Source: Gracilaria gracilis (Eukaryota; Rhodophyta; Florideophyceae; Gracilariales; Gracilariaceae). From it: a stretch of DNA of 64,000 nt. Shown here in pieces: positions 1 through 9,203 of the stretch (position 1 is the first letter of the stretch; each line of letters begins with the position of its first letter). The position numbers and the translations under genes are program-made. Under the pieces are notes generated by a model that was given only the letters and a program-made list of their open reading frames with translations, made no database searches and was not told the DNA's origin. The stretch lies in the NCBI GenBank assembly GCA_030374805.1, contig JARGSG010000004.1, positions 1,674,001 through 1,738,000 of the forward strand, in the 5' to 3' direction.

Positions 1-317
1 GCTGGCGAACCACCCGTTGAGGTTTGTTGAGTGCTCGCCGCACTTGGTGGCGACCTTACCGAAGCTGGTGGTACTGTGTACGACCAACTACCAATAAAGG
101 AGGCTCGTGACTGAGCCTGCGGCGCAGTCACGCGATGAACCGCCAACCCTGTTGGTACGCGAATGAGCGAATCACAATCTGACGTAGTGCTTTCTTCTAG
201 CTCCAATACTGACCGTTTCGGTTTATCCTTTGAGGTATGGGACGCCGACGGCTTCTTTCCGTGACGGAGATTGTCGCCTAGTCCCTGGGCATAACGGGCA
301 AGCCCATTATAGTCCAC

Positions 318-1271
318 CTAACGGTTGTTCGCCAGGTAGTTGCGTACCAGCGAACGGATCGCTTTGTCGACATTGTCGGCGAAAAGCGACTTCAACCTAC
401 TAGTGGTAAAGACATTACCGCATCGGGTCGCCAGATTCCAAAGGCCCAACGAGAATTCCATTTCGGTTTGGCTAGAGCGTTGGCGATATGCCTGCACCTC
501 AGCGTAACCTTCCTGGATAACCTCATCGGTAGCGTAAGTTTCCAGAATGAAATTAACCACTTCTGGGTACGTCTCTAACATCTCTGTCCCCTCTTCATCA
601 ACCGCCAGGGTATTTCCACGGAGTCTACCTTGCAGCAAGCGGTAAGCTTTACCTTTAAGGTAAAACTGGAATAACCACATGGCAGCACCTTCGGAAAAAC
701 CATTTTGGTCACATGCAATCTTGAACTTCTGCAGAAACTCAATTACCGCAATGGGATCATCACCTGTGAAGGTAGTATCACCCATCTGGAAGCTGAGCTT
801 CTTATGGTGCTCGGTGATCTTCTGCGCAACCTCTTCGGTGTAAGCAGAGGATCGGTTTCTCAACCGATATGACCTATAGTCAACCGCTTTGGTGAAAAGA
901 TCGCTCAGCGGCTGACGCACCTCTAAGGTTGTATCGGTGTCCGAATCCGAATCGGACGACTCGTACCGTTTCTTCTTACCTTTACGGTTTCTCTTTGACG
1001 ACTTCTTCGCCAACCTGTTTGGTTTCTTCTTGCGTCTACCTTTACGGTCATCATTCGACGATGAACCAGTATCGGTATCGGAGCCCGAGGAATCGGGGTC
1101 AGAGTCGTAGCCACGATTCTTTCCCTTTTTCCTCCTCCTTTCTTTACCCTTGCGGTTTCTTCTTCGTAGCCTCTCCTCTGGGTCAGACGAATCGCCCTCA
1201 GGTCCACCAGTCTTGGTGCCCTTTCGAACGTTACCTCCAATGGGTGGCAAGTACACGTCTCGAGGTCTCAT
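318..1271 (-). CDS. gag-like ORF of element A1
   Basis: A 317-residue open frame. The first 120 residues are very basic with Arg/Lys runs and Ser/Asp repeats. The second half looks like a Ty3/gypsy gag capsid core: it begins FTGDDPIAVIEFLQKFK (about residue 168), followed by a long helical region including LETYPEVVNFILETYATDE. The same layout, FxGxDPIxVLxFL then helices, recurs in the gag ORFs of elements B (35133-36455) and C (44100-44969), which supports the call. No zinc knuckle is seen in this piece. Capsid-type role is known for the family; nothing more is shown here. Confidence 0.7.
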   Translation of the reverse strand: MRPRDVYLPPIGGNVRKGTKTGGPEGDSSDPEERLRRRNRKGKERRRKKGKNRGYDSDPDSSGSDTDTGSSSNDDRKGRRKKKPNRLAKKSSKRNRKGKKKRYESSDSDSDTDTTLEVRQPLSDLFTKAVDYRSYRLRNRSSAYTEEVAQKITEHHKKLSFQMGDTTFTGDDPIAVIEFLQKFKIACDQNGFSEGAAMWLFQFYLKGKAYRLLQGRLRGNTLAVDEEGTEMLETYPEVVNFILETYATDEVIQEGYAEVQAYRQRSSQTEMEFSLGLWNLATRCGNVFTTSRLKSLFADNVDKAIRSLVRNYLANNR

Positions 1272-1517
1272 CTCTATATGGCGCTCTTGAACTTTCCTTA
1301 AACCTTATAGGTACGCACTATCGGCCGGAATTGGCTTGATTGGTGCCGAAGAACCAGCAGGGATCTCTTGTGGTATGCGAGTAACCATATTCACCCCTGG
1401 GGTTTTTGTTTCCGCCATTCCTTCGGAAACCAAAAGGTCTTGAACCACTCGGTAGATATGCTCCCGGGCACCCGTTAAGAGGTACGTTTCAACCAATTTA
1501 GGTATGCGTTGAGAGAG

Positions 1518-1850
1518 CTAATGCATGGCTCGATCAACCACCAAGCGGGTAACGGCGTCCGTGTCCATTGAGGTCATAGCTTCATTAACCGTAGCGGTAA
1601 AAAGAGCTTTTGCTCGATCTTCCAATTGGGGCCAAAGGTCCTCAACCATTGTCGGCAATTCCTTATTAGGTTCAGGAGCCAACGGTGGCTGAGTGCCCGT
1701 ACCCTTTGAGGTTCCGGCCCGGGGTTGCCGAAGCAGCTCCTCAGGATTATCCAGAATTGGTTTGGCGGCCGGAGCCGCACCAGAACCCTTGTGGCTAGGT
1801 GGCGCGCTAGAGCCACGAGTGATCCTTGTAGGTCTTTCTATAGTGACCAA
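1518..1850 (-). CDS. gag N-terminal piece of element A1
   Basis: A 110-residue frame between the LTR and the gag core, Pro/Ala-rich with the peptide PILDNPEELLRQPRAG near residue 31. The same peptide start (PILDNPEE) occurs in the decayed gag of element A3 near 14.88 kb, which marks both as one family. The function of this part is unknown; the position is that of a gag leader domain. Confidence 0.5.
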   Translation of the reverse strand: MVTIERPTRITRGSSAPPSHKGSGAAPAAKPILDNPEELLRQPRAGTSKGTGTQPPLAPEPNKELPTMVEDLWPQLEDRAKALFTATVNEAMTSMDTDAVTRLVVDRAMH

Positions 1851-1988
1851 TAGTGGTATCCAATTGCTTCCCGAGTATTCCTACGAAACCAAATAGGTGT
1901 GTGAACTTCCAGAATCCTTTCGAAAGTCTTCTGTTCACCAGTAAAGGTACGACAAAAACCAAGAAACTTCTAAGTCGGGAGACCAAAA

Positions 1989-2495
1989 TGTCGTACAAAT
2001 ACCGATGAGGTGTGGGGTCCGCCTGGTGGAGGGAGCGAGCAAGGGCTCAACCTTAAGGGGAAAAACACACAACCAATATGGTAGTAGGGCACCTGAAACC
2101 CGCAGGGGCAAACGGCAGGGCAACTAGTCTAGACCGTGTAGGTGTACGGTAGTAGACGTCGACGCGCGGTAAAACATGAATAGTAATAGAGTAGCAAGTT
2201 ACCAAGATGGTATAGTTACTGCCCTAGTGGTGCCTGACTTTACAACACCCAAGGGGGAAGGCGAGGTGCACCGTAATATATACAAGGTGCACCGACGCCA
2301 ATCTCCCATGCGGGCATGACGTCATCGGCTGCACCCATGACCTACTGTGATGGGCCAGCAATGCTAAACATCCTAGACTATAAATTAGAAATTAAAAATT
2401 ACAAAATACAGAATACCAATTGGGTACAGTGCCACCAGCAAGGCGCACCAGTAGGCCCACGTGGCACCAACCCATTGAGGTCTCATTGTACTACA
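1989..2495 (-). repeat. LTR of element A1 (5' LTR)
   Basis: 507 bp on the plus strand from TGTCGTACA to TGTACTACA, so the ends form an imperfect 9-bp inverted repeat and obey TG...CA. Boundaries come from comparison with the paired LTRs of A4. The base after the LTR (GCACC) should be the right half of a 5-bp target duplication; the left half is outside the window. The LTR contains several ACC-N-GGT palindromes. Confidence 0.85.
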
Positions 2496-2502
2496 GCACC
2501 CT

Positions 2503-3745
2503 CAAGCTTCGATATGAAGGTGGGAAAACTGTATGGCTCAAGGGATGAGCTTGTTACAGTATGCCTCGCAATCCGCGATCATTACACGTCGACAATGCGA
2601 GATGAAGAACGGCCAAGGAAGGTGGGACACAGCGAGTTCGTTGATAACGTTATCAAAAATCGCACCGTCCTATCGCTGGAAAAGAATTACTTCTATATTC
2701 TTGTGGGTCCAGGACATCTGATGTTTACTGAAAGTGAACTACGGGTCGTATCTCTGAAGGGGTCTAATCGTCAGCTATACCTCTCAACGAGGTTATTGGA
2801 CACCTTAGACGGTGATAGGAACTGGGGTGTAAGTGACTTCTGGAATCCTTATACCGAGGTGAACTTTAGAGAAATACCGAATAATGTGACTTTGACCGAG
2901 TTTTTCAAGTCCATGACTATACCTCCTAAGCGAGTGAGACAGGTGGTCTCCCCGTCCGCCACAACCGTTGCCACACATTTCCAAAGGATTCTCTTCTCTC
3001 GCTCATTCAGAAAGTTTCCAAGGAAAAAAGAGTTATAGGCCAGAAGAGGAAAAGAGGAGACAAGGGATATATCACACCTTTTCTGAATGTTCAAATATTA
3101 AACACAATCCAAGCTGAGCGTGTTGGCTTTGGAGTGCAGCTCATAACGAAGGCATGGGATTGTTTTTCTCAATTTCTGGTATTCCCTACCATGGAGGTCA
3201 TGGTTCTTCCATTCATCCGTGTCATGTACAACGAAATGCAGTTTCAAGCGATTGAGACGAGGGCACAGGGGTTCTTCCATCGGGATAACGAGCATCGATT
3301 GCTACCTAGCAAAGGTGAAACTGTTATTGAAACAGAGATCATCCCGTGGGTATGAAATTTACTGCAAGACATCGATGCTGCCCTCCCAATGCTTGCGAAG
3401 GAGTTCATTTCGGACCTCAACAAGAATAATTTGAATAAGCAGTTCTACTTAATTTCCGAACCAGGAAGATGGACAGTTCTGAAGACGTCTAGCACAGACC
3501 CATCACGGGCGTTTGCTCAGAGATTCGATAGTTTTTCGAATTCGCTTGTGTCCTCCGTCATAGAGGCCATAAGCCCTTTGAAACAAAAAGAAACATTGAA
3601 CGTTCCTGGTATGGGGGTACCGCCGATATCCAAACCAGAACCTGCCATAAAAATTGAGGATAATGTGGAGGAGGTGGAGGAATTGGGAAACCAACGGAGC
3701 CGAAGGAGGGGAGAGGCGAAGAAGGAGATGGTGATACGAACATAG
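2503..3745 (+). pseudogene. unknown N-terminal region of the methyltransferase-SET block
   Basis: Plus-strand coding sequence cut on its left by the A1 LTR. It is readable in three successive frames (about 2503-3038, 3040-3355 and 3389-3745), so it holds at least two frameshifts or stops. Readable parts include KLYGSRDELVTVCLAIRDHY, NYFYILVGPGHLMF and AERVGFGVQLITKAWDCFSQF. The end is acidic and low in complexity and runs directly into the methyltransferase frame, where the upstream sequence EGDGDTNIVADIGKGG stays open. That makes one longer ancestral protein likely. I recognise no domain in it. Confidence 0.45.
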
Positions 3746-4835
3746 TGGCCGACATTGGGAAAGGAGGTACTGGTGACGAAGCATCCCGTGTAGGCGTAAT
3801 ACCCATACCATCTATTGCGTCGTTGGATGACAAAATGGCTCTCCAAAGTTGTGAGGAGGAGATGGAGAAGTACTTTCGCTTTTACAATTGCGGGTTTGAG
3901 GATATGGTAGAGATGAACAAGACGGTGCGCAGAGAGGGTTTGTCTCCGTTAGGAAACGTTCAACTGGTTCTCATGGACCCTCCGTACAACATCCAAAAGA
4001 ACAAGAATACAAGCAACAGCTGGTACGATGTACTGAGCCCTCAGGACTTGAAGAAGGCTGCAAAGCTTCTATCAAGATTGCTACGTCCTGGGGGCTATTT
4101 TGTCATCTTTAGTGCTTTCGAGAAGGTTCAGGAATGGAGAGATGTACTTTCTGCCATTGGGGCAAAAGACGAAAACGGGGTACCAAGGCGTTCCTTCTTT
4201 GTGCACCAGGTCCCAATGCACTTTGTACGGTCGCAAGGCAACCCGATGCATAACCCTGGACGTAGCTTGTGCTCTCTTTTCCCTTCAATGGAGTATGCTG
4301 TACATGGAGTTCGAAATGATCTCAGCTACGCGCAGCAGCATGTGATGGTGAACTATGAGAACTTCAACTTCGTGCAGTCGAGTTACCTGGGGTACCAAAG
4401 TGAAATCGACCAGGTACCCCCCGTGTCTAATGGAGAGACTCTTCAGTGGAAGAGAAAGAAGGAAGTTGGGGGCTACGTTTAACAAAAGATGAGGTCCGAA
4501 CAAAAACCTCTGGCATTGTTGAAGGAGCTAATCAGTCGGTTCCCTCAGGCTGGGGTATTGTGGTCGACTAGTTTGCGGGGACGTTTTCGACAGCAATGGA
4601 ATGCATGGAGTTACAAAAGCATCGTATGTTAATCGGGTGTGAGCCGGACCCTGACTGCTTTGCCCATGCTACGCACGCCACAATTATTCAATTCGCTTTG
4701 TGCGTGCGGGAAAATGATACGGATATCCAGGTAACGCAGGAAGTTCGAAATGCTATGATTAGGGTGTTGCACTTATTCCCTGAGTGGAATGTCCGCCCAT
4801 CGAGATCATGGAAGGCTCAATCCGGCTACCCCTAG
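3745..4835 (+). pseudogene. beta-class amino-DNA methyltransferase, decayed
   Basis: Predicted to have transferred a methyl group from S-adenosylmethionine to an exocyclic amine in DNA. Residues seen: catalytic motif IV DPPYN at about 3978-3992 (LVLMDPPYNIQ), then LLRPGGYFVIF at 4078-4110, and KPLALLKELISRFP at 4504-4545. After a frame change near 4555 come the SAM-binding motif D-stop-FAGTFSTA at 4564-4596 and HRMLIGCEPDPDCF at 4620-4660. Motif IV before motif I is the beta-class order. DPPY favours adenine-N6 over cytosine-N4, as a family rule. Breaks: a TAA at 4480, the frame change near 4555 and a TAG inside motif I near 4570. The 3' end continues in frame into the SET part past one TAG (4833-4835). 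Confidence 0.75.
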
Positions 4836-4859
4836 TATCAAAAGTTTCCTACGTACATT

Positions 4860-5504
4860 GTGGACTTTCTTGCGTCAATGTGGCGGGATGAGAGTTTGGT
4901 CACGACTGGTAGGCATAAGGCCTTTCACGAATGGCCTAAAACGTTGCAAGGAAAGATGGGGCTTTTGGATTGGAATGCCATGTTGGCACTGGAAGCGACT
5001 ATGTGTGGTTGTAGTATCGGGAAGTCGACGATTCGTCACCCTAGCGCCGGAGTGGAGGTGTTCACTACAGGCCGATTCACGGCTAATGAAGAGATATGTT
5101 ACTTCTATGGAACACTGGTGTACCATGACCTAACGAAGAGAAAAGAGGTACACAAGAAGTATGGTGAAGGGTTATTGGGAGCCACTTCAGAACGCTTTCG
5201 GAAGTATGCGATGGAGTTTAACGTCCGGGGCGATGTATTTCATAACCTCCCAGAAAGAAGACAAGGAGTAACTTTAATACCTGTATGCATTGTCCCTGCT
5301 CCTTTTTCATTGGGTAGAACGATTAACGATCCCAAATATATGGAAGGTGATATGGACATTGATGCAGTTGCGGATGGTGTGGCGAAACGAAGGACTGCAA
5401 ATGTGCGGGTCATTCGAACTCCAAATACAAGACGCACCCCGCATCAACTACAAGAATACCAAATGCTTTCGGTGCAAGCTGAAGTGCAATATGAAAGTAC
5501 ATAG
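4860..5504 (+). pseudogene. SET-like domain fused in frame behind the methyltransferase
   Basis: A 214-residue frame, in the same reading phase as the methyltransferase C-terminus (4596-4835) and separated from it by one TAG. Residues 58-90 read HPSAGVEVFTTGRF.TANEEICYFYGTLVY, which resembles the SET opening (G-V-x-VF, then EEI, then YxG). Later LGRTINDPKYMEG stands where SET proteins have an R-x-I-N-D/H segment, followed by NVRVI. The canonical NHSC motif is not present, so catalytic activity is doubtful and the assignment is by pattern only. If correct, the ancestral protein joined a DNA methyltransferase to a lysine methyltransferase-type fold. An unrelated family is still possible. Confidence 0.5.
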
Positions 5505-6564
5505 ATACATAAAAGGTAGCGAGGGCATCGAATATGATGGTGTACGGTTTTTAACATTATGAGAACTTTCTAGTTCAGAAATGGAGATTTCGGTGTCAAC
5601 TTTTCGGTTTCGGAATGGGGGAATAAAAAAAGGCACTAGGTGATTTCCACAATAATCTAATCGATTGGGGGTGTGAAATCGATGGATGACGTTCAATCAC
5701 GGGGAGCGCCAAACAGGTCGAGAGCAGAGCTGTTCCGATTCCAGTGACCTTCGATCATGGTCAGCGGCTAAGACGTCGTTAGCCCAGCGTCAACCGCGAG
5801 GACCCGTTCGGATTGTATATGGCGAAACGTAAGACGAGGGTTGCGAATGCGGAGGAGGTTAGCGGTCGCGCGTCAAAGAGCCGAAGTCGTGGCGAAACGG
5901 TTACTTGCAAAGTTTGCACCGCTCGTAGTACGCGTGCGCCTCGGAGTGGTTTACGTGGAAAAGAGAGGAAGGGTGGGGCGAGGAGCGACGGTGGGGCGAG
6001 GAGCGACGGTGCGAAGAGAAGCGTCGAGGGCGGAACACCGGAGCGAACGGAAGGAACGGAGCGAACGGTGCGAACGGTAAGCATTGTGGTGACAAAACCT
6101 ATTGAGAACGCATGAGATCAAGAAGTTAGTCCCAAGAAAAGCATGGGAGCGCAGCTAGGTAAGACGAAGAAGGTTCTGCGGGGTAGTCGGGACAGAGATG
6201 GTCGTAGAAGAAGCGCAGAGACGGTGCAAGCTTTAGAGAAGAGCGATAGCGGGGATATGATAGTGAGGGGTAAAGAGTTTCGTACGGGTGTCGAGTGAAG
6301 AACGACAGCAAGGAGTAGTAACATATTAGGTAGTGGGGGTCTTCGAGGAAGAAAGGGAACTAACGGTGGTAAAGTGCCTATGGCTGGGGTACCCGAAGAG
6401 GTGGAAGGAGAAAGGGAGAGAGTGAGGTGTGGTCACCCAGCCAGGACGCGAAGGGTGGAGAGTTTGGTTGTTTTGATGCCAAATAGAGTTCCAGAGAATG
6501 AAAGCATTAGTTCCGAGCAAGAGAATGGAACCGGGAGAAAGAAGGACTGAGGCGTGAGCGGCCA
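5505..6564 (+). other. noncoding, purine-rich stretch with an 18-bp tandem repeat
   Basis: No convincing gene. A perfect 18-bp tandem pair (GGTGGGGCGAGGAGCGAC) occupies 5972-6007 with a decayed third unit after it, and GAACGG-type short repeats follow to about 6080. A short basic open frame (5813-6115, Arg/Lys/Gly-rich) covers the repeat and is probably a by-product of it, though it could be a decayed N-terminus of the ORFs downstream. Confidence 0.5.
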
Positions 6565-8370
6565 ATGGCAGAACGTGAAACAGGGGAGGGTAGTGAGAGA
6601 AGAATAGGGATTGTGGTTCATGGATTGGGAGGTGTTGAAGTTGTGGAGAAGGGGGGAGATAAGCGACGAGAACATGCGGACGGGAGAGAGGTACGACGTA
6701 GAAGTGGTGCATCATCCAAGGAAATTGTCCGAGGGACCGCAGCAGTGGTTGAGAAGGATTTCGAAGGGGAGGACGACGTACAAACAGAACGGCGTCGGGT
6801 AGTGAATGTCGTGGAGACGGCGCTACTAACGCCCCAATGGATGCGTGTAATGCGCAACACCGTTTTACTTCCGAAGGATGTGGGAGACGAAAGTGACGGC
6901 GGTCGTGGAGAAAGCGGAGGTAGAACTCGAGGAGATGAAAGGGGATTTACAAGGGAACGGGAAGGAAATGAGGAGTATGTAAGCCTATTGCCACGGTCTG
7001 CACTCGTTCAGAGAGTGAATTCACTGAAGGGACAGTTGGGAAATATGAAGGAAGATCACTATACATTGATGGTGAGTTTGAGGCTGACGCAGGAAAAGCT
7101 GGCACGGCTGAGGGAGAAAAATAAACGGCAAAATGTGTTGATCGAAAGTCTTTGGGAGGCAGTGAAGGGGAGAAAGCGAGGTGGTGGAGGAAAGAAGGTG
7201 AGAGGGCGTCGAAAGTATGATATTGGAGTGGAAGAATGTTTTTATGGATTCGCAAGGGCTGCGTATGACAGGATTCTTCATTATGCGAAGTTGGAGGCGC
7301 CTGAACTTTGTTTCGACACGTAAAACGTCGGTAGAAGCTGGAAGAACAGGAGTGAGACGGTGGGAGAAAGTAGAGAGGGGAGCATGTTTGTAGTTGGGGA
7401 GAAGGAGATGGTGCCTAGGTGCCCAATTCAGGTTGCATATGAAATGAGGGCGTACACACCATCGACAGAGAGTGGAAGTGATGTGTTGTTGAAGTATGTG
7501 GTCGAGACAGAAATAATGGGAGAGACGTGGAAGACGATAAGGGAAACGGGGAGGAAAGAAGAGTGCGTGGAGAATGTAAGCGCGGACAGGTGTCTGAAGC
7601 AGCGGATGAAGCAAACGATAAGCGATGTGATTGGGGTGCGAAAGCGGGCTGCTCGGGACGGATTATTCTCTTCACTGGGATATGATTTGATTGCGAAGCG
7701 GGTGAAGCCTAGCGAGTGGACGGAAATTGGTGAGGAGTTGAAGAAGCAGATAAACGAGGCTCGCGAGAAGCTTATTGGAAGTGAAGAAGATGGCATGAAC
7801 AAGTTGTGTGCGTAGAGAATGAGCCGTTTCGAAGATCTTGCGTACTCTGGGTCAATTGTGCATCCTCCACAGTGGCCCTGTGATGATGAAGACAAGTACT
7901 TTAAGAACGGAATGGCCGTGAAAGTGTTGGAGGAGTACATGAGATACTCAGTGGAGACCAAATGTAATGGGGAAAAGCATTACGTAGATGGGACGGTGAT
8001 GCATCTCGCCAAACTTGATGCGTGGATTGGGTGTGTTGTGAAAACGATGAACGAGGGTGTGGGACGTGGAGAACAAAGGCACCTCTTTCTTTCTACATTT
8101 TATCGGAGGTATCTGCCAAGGGCAGTGGAGGGTATATTGAAAGTGGCATGGGAATTGATGAGGGACAGGCACGGCGAAGAGTTTGAGAACGATGGTTTTT
8201 TAGAGGGGGATCCAAGGTGTGTGTCCGGAAATTCGGAGAGTACTGCGACGGTTGGGCTGTGGATTCCATCGAGGGAGGAGGTGTATCTAGCGGTGAGAGA
8301 TGAATACTTTATGGCAAATTTTACGGGGAGACTTGGAGTGGTTCTTGATTGCTACATAGCAGCGTGCTGA
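6565..8370 (+). pseudogene. accessory protein of unknown function, one frame with two internal stops
   Basis: Three successive open stretches (6565-7323, 7360-7815, 7819-8370) lie in the same frame, interrupted only by stops at 7321-7323 and 7813-7815. They therefore look like one gene of about 600 codons. The first part is basic and then has a coiled-coil-like segment (LVQRVNSLKGQLGNMKEDHY ... LREKNKRQNVLIESL) and a basic RGRRKYDIG run. The last part is a mixed alpha/beta-looking sequence (HPPQWPCDDEDKYFKNGMAVKVLEEYMRY ...). No family recognised. It lies upstream of, and faces, the KDZ transposase, so it may be that transposon's second gene. Confidence 0.4.
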
Positions 8371-8588
8371 CCGGAGGAGCCTAGTTTCGTTCGTTTGGTT
8401 GGGCACCGGGGAGAGGGTAGGGATGGGGCAGAAGGAAGAGAAGGGAAAGGGTACGGTGAATAAGAGTGGAAGGAGTGGAGATAGCTGTGGGGTGATGAAG
8501 AGGTGGTATATATTCTTCATCCCATACCTATCTCCAATCTTTCCTGTGGAAGAGGGTGGTAGTGATTGGTCTATGAGAATCCTAGGGA

Positions 8589-9155
8589 ATGTGTGCTATG
8601 CGGGGGGTGGGAGGTACGGCCTGGAGGCGGGGTCCCGGTAATGCTATTGAGATGGAATCTATGGAAACGCCAATGGAGGCGGGAATTGAAGGGGAGTGCG
8701 GGGTAGTTCTGGCGGAGAACATGAACGGAGCCAAGAATAGAAGAGAAATGGATGAGTCCAACCCATGGAGAAACGTTGTCGGATGTGGAGTGGGTGGAGA
8801 TGGGAACTGGATGGGCGGTGTGGTCATGTTGGTCGTCTGTTGCCCATCGGAGGCATACGCAGTTGAGGGTCATATCGACTTCGTCGCTGGGTGGGACGAG
8901 CTCCATGAACTGTACGAAGGCAAACTCCTTGGAAAATGGAGTGGAAGAAGGAAGGGTAAAGCGAAGAAGGGAGATGAGTTTGCAGACCCAGACGATGGGG
9001 GTGGAGTTGGAAGAGCTTGTGCCTGCGACGAGGACGTGAGAGAACTTTGGGGATTTAGAAGAACCGAAGGACGGTGCAGCAAATATTCGTTGGATGAGAG
9101 GGACTGGATAATCTTGGAGCGCGAGCTTGTTCCGCTCTTCAATATAGTTGCATAG
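8589..9155 (+). CDS. unknown ORF next to the KDZ transposase
   Basis: A 188-residue frame ending about 50 bp before the end of the convergent KDZ transposase (9204). It is Gly/Glu-rich, with GHIDFVAGWDELHELYEGKLLGKW followed by KRRK-type basic residues and an acidic Asp-rich segment, and ends LDERDWIILERELVPLFNIVA. No family recognised. It is in a different frame from 6565-8370 and may be that gene's 3' end after a frameshift. Confidence 0.3.
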   Translation: MCAMRGVGGTAWRRGPGNAIEMESMETPMEAGIEGECGVVLAENMNGAKNRREMDESNPWRNVVGCGVGGDGNWMGGVVMLVVCCPSEAYAVEGHIDFVAGWDELHELYEGKLLGKWSGRRKGKAKKGDEFADPDDGGGVGRACACDEDVRELWGFRRTEGRCSKYSLDERDWIILERELVPLFNIVA

Positions 9156-9203
9156 AAGTGAGACATAGCCGTCGACGACGTAAGCGGAGTGTAATACGGT
9201 GAT

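Larger units (their letters stand above)
1..2495 (-). mobile_element. Ty3/gypsy element A1, 5' part (LTR + gag)
   Basis: A minus-oriented LTR retroelement that runs off the left edge. Reading leftwards it shows an LTR (1989-2495), a candidate primer-binding site directly after it (minus strand TGGTCTCCCGACTTAG from about 1985), a gag N-terminal piece (1518-1850) and a gag core (318-1271). The pol half must lie outside the window. The same LTR occurs at 15258-16123, 52505-53012 and 57511-58018, so this is a multi-copy family, called A here. The stretch is dense in ACC-N5-GGT palindromes, for example at 146, 212, 601 and 651. The visible part is not whole and holds a few breaks. Confidence 0.85.

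Noticed and set aside
4480-4835. Stop-codon reassignment (TAG/TAA read as an amino acid), since in-frame stops interrupt the methyltransferase, PWWP and dehydrogenase genes
   Set aside because: The same genes also have frameshifts, and the intact genes at 20573, 23700 and 50404 end on ordinary stops. Decay is simpler.
2496-5504. A DIRS element, because DIRS elements carry a methyltransferase
   Set aside because: No reverse transcriptase or tyrosine recombinase lies nearby, and the SET-like domain is not part of DIRS.
7021-7961. Minus-strand frames opposite the accessory ORFs
   Set aside because: Leu/Pro/Ser/His-rich composition is that of the complement of a purine-rich coding strand. The plus strand gives the more protein-like sequence in one continuous frame.
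2496-9155. A Polinton or giant-virus insertion explaining the methyltransferase and SET genes
   Set aside because: No capsid, packaging ATPase, polymerase B or integrase of that kind is visible. A KDZ transposase is.
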